Below, piece after piece: positions 62,001 through 64,000 of a stretch of 64,000 nt of DNA. Under the pieces are notes generated by a model. The model saw only the letters and a list, made by a program, of their open reading frames with translations. It made no database searches and had not been told where the DNA came from. The stretch is from positions 620,001 to 684,000 of the forward strand of contig NZ_CP027846.1 in assembly GCF_003019255.1 (NCBI RefSeq), given 5' to 3'. The stretch is from Staphylococcus kloosii (GTDB taxonomy: Bacteria; Bacillota; Bacilli; Staphylococcales; Staphylococcaceae). The translations under genes were made by a program, and so were the position numbers. Numbering within the stretch: the first letter of the stretch is position 1; every line of letters starts with the position of its first letter.

Positions 62001-62918
62001 TTAATTTAACATCTCGTTATAGACGTTCAGATGTTGGTACGCAGAACGTAATAACGGCGCTTCGAAATTGTATTGATGAGCCAAGTTTAGCATATACCCT
62101 TGAATGTGATGACCTTCAATATTTAGACCTTTTTCCATGTCTCGTTGCATTGACGTTTTAAAATGATAAGACAAGTTATCTAATGACTTCATGTAATTGT
62201 TAACGATATTGTTTGAAATCGGCGCTTGATGTACACGCATTATTTGGGCGACTTCATTGTACATATCTTCAATATACGCTTTGCCACCTTCACTGTCCCT
62301 AATAGGTCCTATAGGAGCGTGCATTAACGTAGTAACACTAGACATGACAGTAATCATTAAATATTTATGCCACATATCTTTATTGATATTGTCACTTAAT
62401 ATAATTTTAGCTCGAGTACCGGATAGTGCACTTTCTATCTTTTTAGCACGTTCTGTTTCTTCACCATTCAATTCACCGAAAATGAGTTGATCGAAATCGC
62501 TTGTATGATTAACTTCACCTTGTGAATCTAATGTAGTTTCAATTATACATAAGCCGCCGAACACTTTATCTTCACCAAAAGCTTGTTGCAATTTGGCAAC
62601 ATGTGCAATGCCATTGAGTAAAGGTATGATGACTGTTTGCTCTCCAATAAATGGTCTCAAATCTTCAATAGCATTATCTAAGTGATATGCTTTTGTCGAT
62701 AATAATACGACATCATACGGTTCGGCATTTTCTTCTTTTGTAATTAATTTAGGTGAAAAGACATAGTTACCATTGACGCTATTAATTACCAAACCATTTT
62801 CTTTTAATGATGCTTTACGTTTATCACGTACTAGAAAGGTAACGTCTTTACCGCTTTCTGCTAATCGACCGCCAAAATAACCACCGATACCACCAGCACC
62901 TAACACTAATATGCGCAT
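62001..62918 (-). CDS. Ketopantoate reductase-family protein (PanE/ApbA paralogue)
   Basis: 305 aa NAD(P)-dependent oxidoreductase. RILVLGAGGIGGYFGGRLAE at the N-terminus, LNGIAHVAKL (hinge Asn) and KDMWHKYLMITVMSSVTTL with the catalytic lysine, then NIEGHHIQGYMLNLA. It may reduce ketopantoate or another 2-oxo acid. The panBCD-linked panE at 21878 is clearly different in sequence, so this is an old paralogue. Start ATG 62918 follows AAAGGAG. Single gene. Confidence 0.85.
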   Translation of the reverse strand: MRILVLGAGGIGGYFGGRLAESGKDVTFLVRDKRKASLKENGLVINSVNGNYVFSPKLITKEENAEPYDVVLLSTKAYHLDNAIEDLRPFIGEQTVIIPLLNGIAHVAKLQQAFGEDKVFGGLCIIETTLDSQGEVNHTSDFDQLIFGELNGEETERAKKIESALSGTRAKIILSDNINKDMWHKYLMITVMSSVTTLMHAPIGPIRDSEGGKAYIEDMYNEVAQIMRVHQAPISNNIVNNYMKSLDNLSYHFKTSMQRDMEKGLNIEGHHIQGYMLNLAHQYNFEAPLLRSAYQHLNVYNEMLN

Positions 62919-63129
62919 GTAGAACACTCCTTTGTTATGTATCAAAAACTTATGCTACTCGTAGTTAACACACTTTTATTAGTTATTAAAATTATTATAA
63001 TATTATTACCCGTAAAAATGAACAGTTTAACGTTTTTGTATAAATTGTTAATAGTAGGTTATTATTCCATGCACTAAATTTAGCAAGATAAGTTGCTTAA
63101 ATAGTCTTAACTCATTAAAATGGTAAAGT

Positions 63130-63144
63130 GGAAAGCGTTTACAA
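63130..63144. promoter_or_regulatory. Candidate cre before manA
   Basis: GGAAAGCGTTTACAA; its reverse complement fits the cre consensus except the last base. 80 bases before manA. Confidence 0.55.
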
Positions 63145-63171
63145 TGAGTAGCGATATTAAAAATTAGAATC

Positions 63172-63187
63172 ATACTATTGATAGTAT
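63172..63187. repeat. Small palindrome in the manA leader
   Basis: ATACTAT-TG-ATAGTAT, between the cre and the start codon. Possible regulator site. Confidence 0.3.
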
Positions 63188-63224
63188 AAATTCACAGTTT
63201 AAAGACACAGAAGGAGTGAATGAC

Positions 63225-64000
63225 ATGCCATTATTTTTGAAACCTGTATTCCAAGAGCGTATATGGGGTGGCACGAAATTAACTGAATTTGGTTATGATA
63301 TACCGTATGATAAAACAGGAGAATGTTGGGGCATCTCAGCACATCCAAATGGCGCAAACACGATTTTAAATGGACGTTATAAAGGTTATACGTTAGACCA
63401 AGTATGGCAAGAGAATCGTGCACTTTTTGGGAATGACAATAGAGCAGCATTTCCACTATTAACAAAAATATTAGATGCGCAAGATAAATTGTCAGTACAA
63501 GTACATCCTGATGATGCGTATGCTAAAGAACATGAAGGTGAATACGGCAAGACAGAGTGTTGGTATATATTAGACGCCGAAGAAGATGCTGAAATTATAT
63601 ATGGTGTTAATGCACAAGATCAAGGGACGTTAAATAAAATGATAGATAATCGTGAATTCGATGAATTATTTAATACTGTAAAAGTACAAAAAGGTGATTT
63701 TTACTATGTTCCAGCCGGAACGGTCCATGCTATAGGTAAGGGTATTATGATATTAGAAACGCAACAATCGTCGGATACGACTTACCGTATTTATGATTAC
63801 GACAGAAAAGATAAAAATGGTGCACAACGTGCATTGCATTTAGACGAAAGTAAAGAAGTTATTGATTTGTCTCAAACTTCACCAAATTCCACGCCAAAAG
63901 TGTTAACTAGAGGCGATGAACAGTATACGCAACTCGTAACTAACGCATTTTTTACAGTCGAAAAATGGGATGTCTCACAACAAATTAATTTTGAAAAGCC
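63225..64000 (+). CDS. manA: Mannose-6-phosphate isomerase, class I (3' truncated by window edge)
   Basis: The frame is open from ATG 63225 to the end of the window (258 codons), preceded by AAGGAG. It interconverts mannose-6-phosphate and fructose-6-phosphate using zinc. PLFLKPVFQERIWGGTKLTEF at the start, zinc site VQVHPDDAYA, KTECWYIL, and FYYVPAGTVHAIGKGI are typical of the short Gram-positive type. The last fifth or so of the protein lies outside. A cre upstream suggests catabolite control. Confidence 0.95.
   Translation, partial: MPLFLKPVFQERIWGGTKLTEFGYDIPYDKTGECWGISAHPNGANTILNGRYKGYTLDQVWQENRALFGNDNRAAFPLLTKILDAQDKLSVQVHPDDAYAKEHEGEYGKTECWYILDAEEDAEIIYGVNAQDQGTLNKMIDNREFDELFNTVKVQKGDFYYVPAGTVHAIGKGIMILETQQSSDTTYRIYDYDRKDKNGAQRALHLDESKEVIDLSQTSPNSTPKVLTRGDEQYTQLVTNAFFTVEKWDVSQQINFEK

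Overview
The window is AT-rich, densely packed DNA from a Firmicute that is almost certainly a Staphylococcus. The gene content points there: cudT/cudC/cudA/cudB choline-to-betaine genes, a class I fructose-bisphosphate aldolase, panBCD, argDCJB, tcyABC and a TPP-riboswitch thiamine operon. TTG and GTG starts preceded by strong GGAGG-type sites, and intergenic repeats of staphylococcal type, fit as well. The combination resembles the S. saprophyticus/xylosus/cohnii side of the genus, but I cannot name the species. Both ends cut a gene: the C-terminal part of pyruvate phosphate dikinase at the left and the N-terminal part of mannose-6-phosphate isomerase at the right.

Layout. 1-4.1 kb: ppdK end, its regulatory kinase/phosphorylase, cardiolipin synthase. 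4.2-8.7 kb: GABA use (gabR-like regulator, gabT, gabD). 8.7-11.1 kb: class I aldolase and an M20 deacetylase. 11.4-17.3 kb: choline uptake and oxidation to glycine betaine, with a repeated 18-bp palindrome that I propose as the CudC operator. 17.3-17.9 kb: a tandem array of structured repeats with two perfectly identical 207-base units. 18-21.9 kb: an MFS exporter with a small ROK-like protein, a GNAT acetyltransferase and an ACS-type transporter with a candidate cre site. 21.9-24.9 kb: pantothenate synthesis (panE divergent from panBCD). 25-29 kb: a nucleoside hydrolase and a very large TPR-glycerophosphotransferase fusion. 29.4-33 kb: ProP-type and APC-type transporters. 33.3-38.9 kb: argDCJB plus a DapE-like peptidase. 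39.3-40.8 kb: an isolated xylulokinase. 40.9-44.7 kb: TPP riboswitch and tenI-thiO-thiS-thiG-thiF. 44.9-50.9 kb: a polyol-type permease, argF (apparently frameshifted at its start), a lactonase-like hydrolase with an alcohol dehydrogenase, and a lone BirA-controlled bioB. 51-55.2 kb: a ROK repressor facing a four-gene PTS operon with an uncharacterised TIM-barrel-like protein. 55.5-57.7 kb: tcyABC. 57.8-61.9 kb: a PRD regulator and an ascorbate-type PTS. 62-64 kb: a second ketopantoate-reductase-like gene and manA.

Carbon catabolite control is a recurring theme. Full or near matches to the CcpA cre consensus lie before the permease at 44.9 kb, the lactonase/ADH pair, both PTS operons, manA and the ACS transporter. 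The most interesting part is the ROK/PTS locus at 51-55.2 kb. It has a perfect consensus promoter whose spacer and -10 are filled by a perfect 13+3+13 palindrome, a cre directly downstream, no phospho-glycosidase, and a conserved protein of unknown function between EIIC and EIIB. No CRISPR array, rRNA, tRNA, prophage or insertion sequence was seen.
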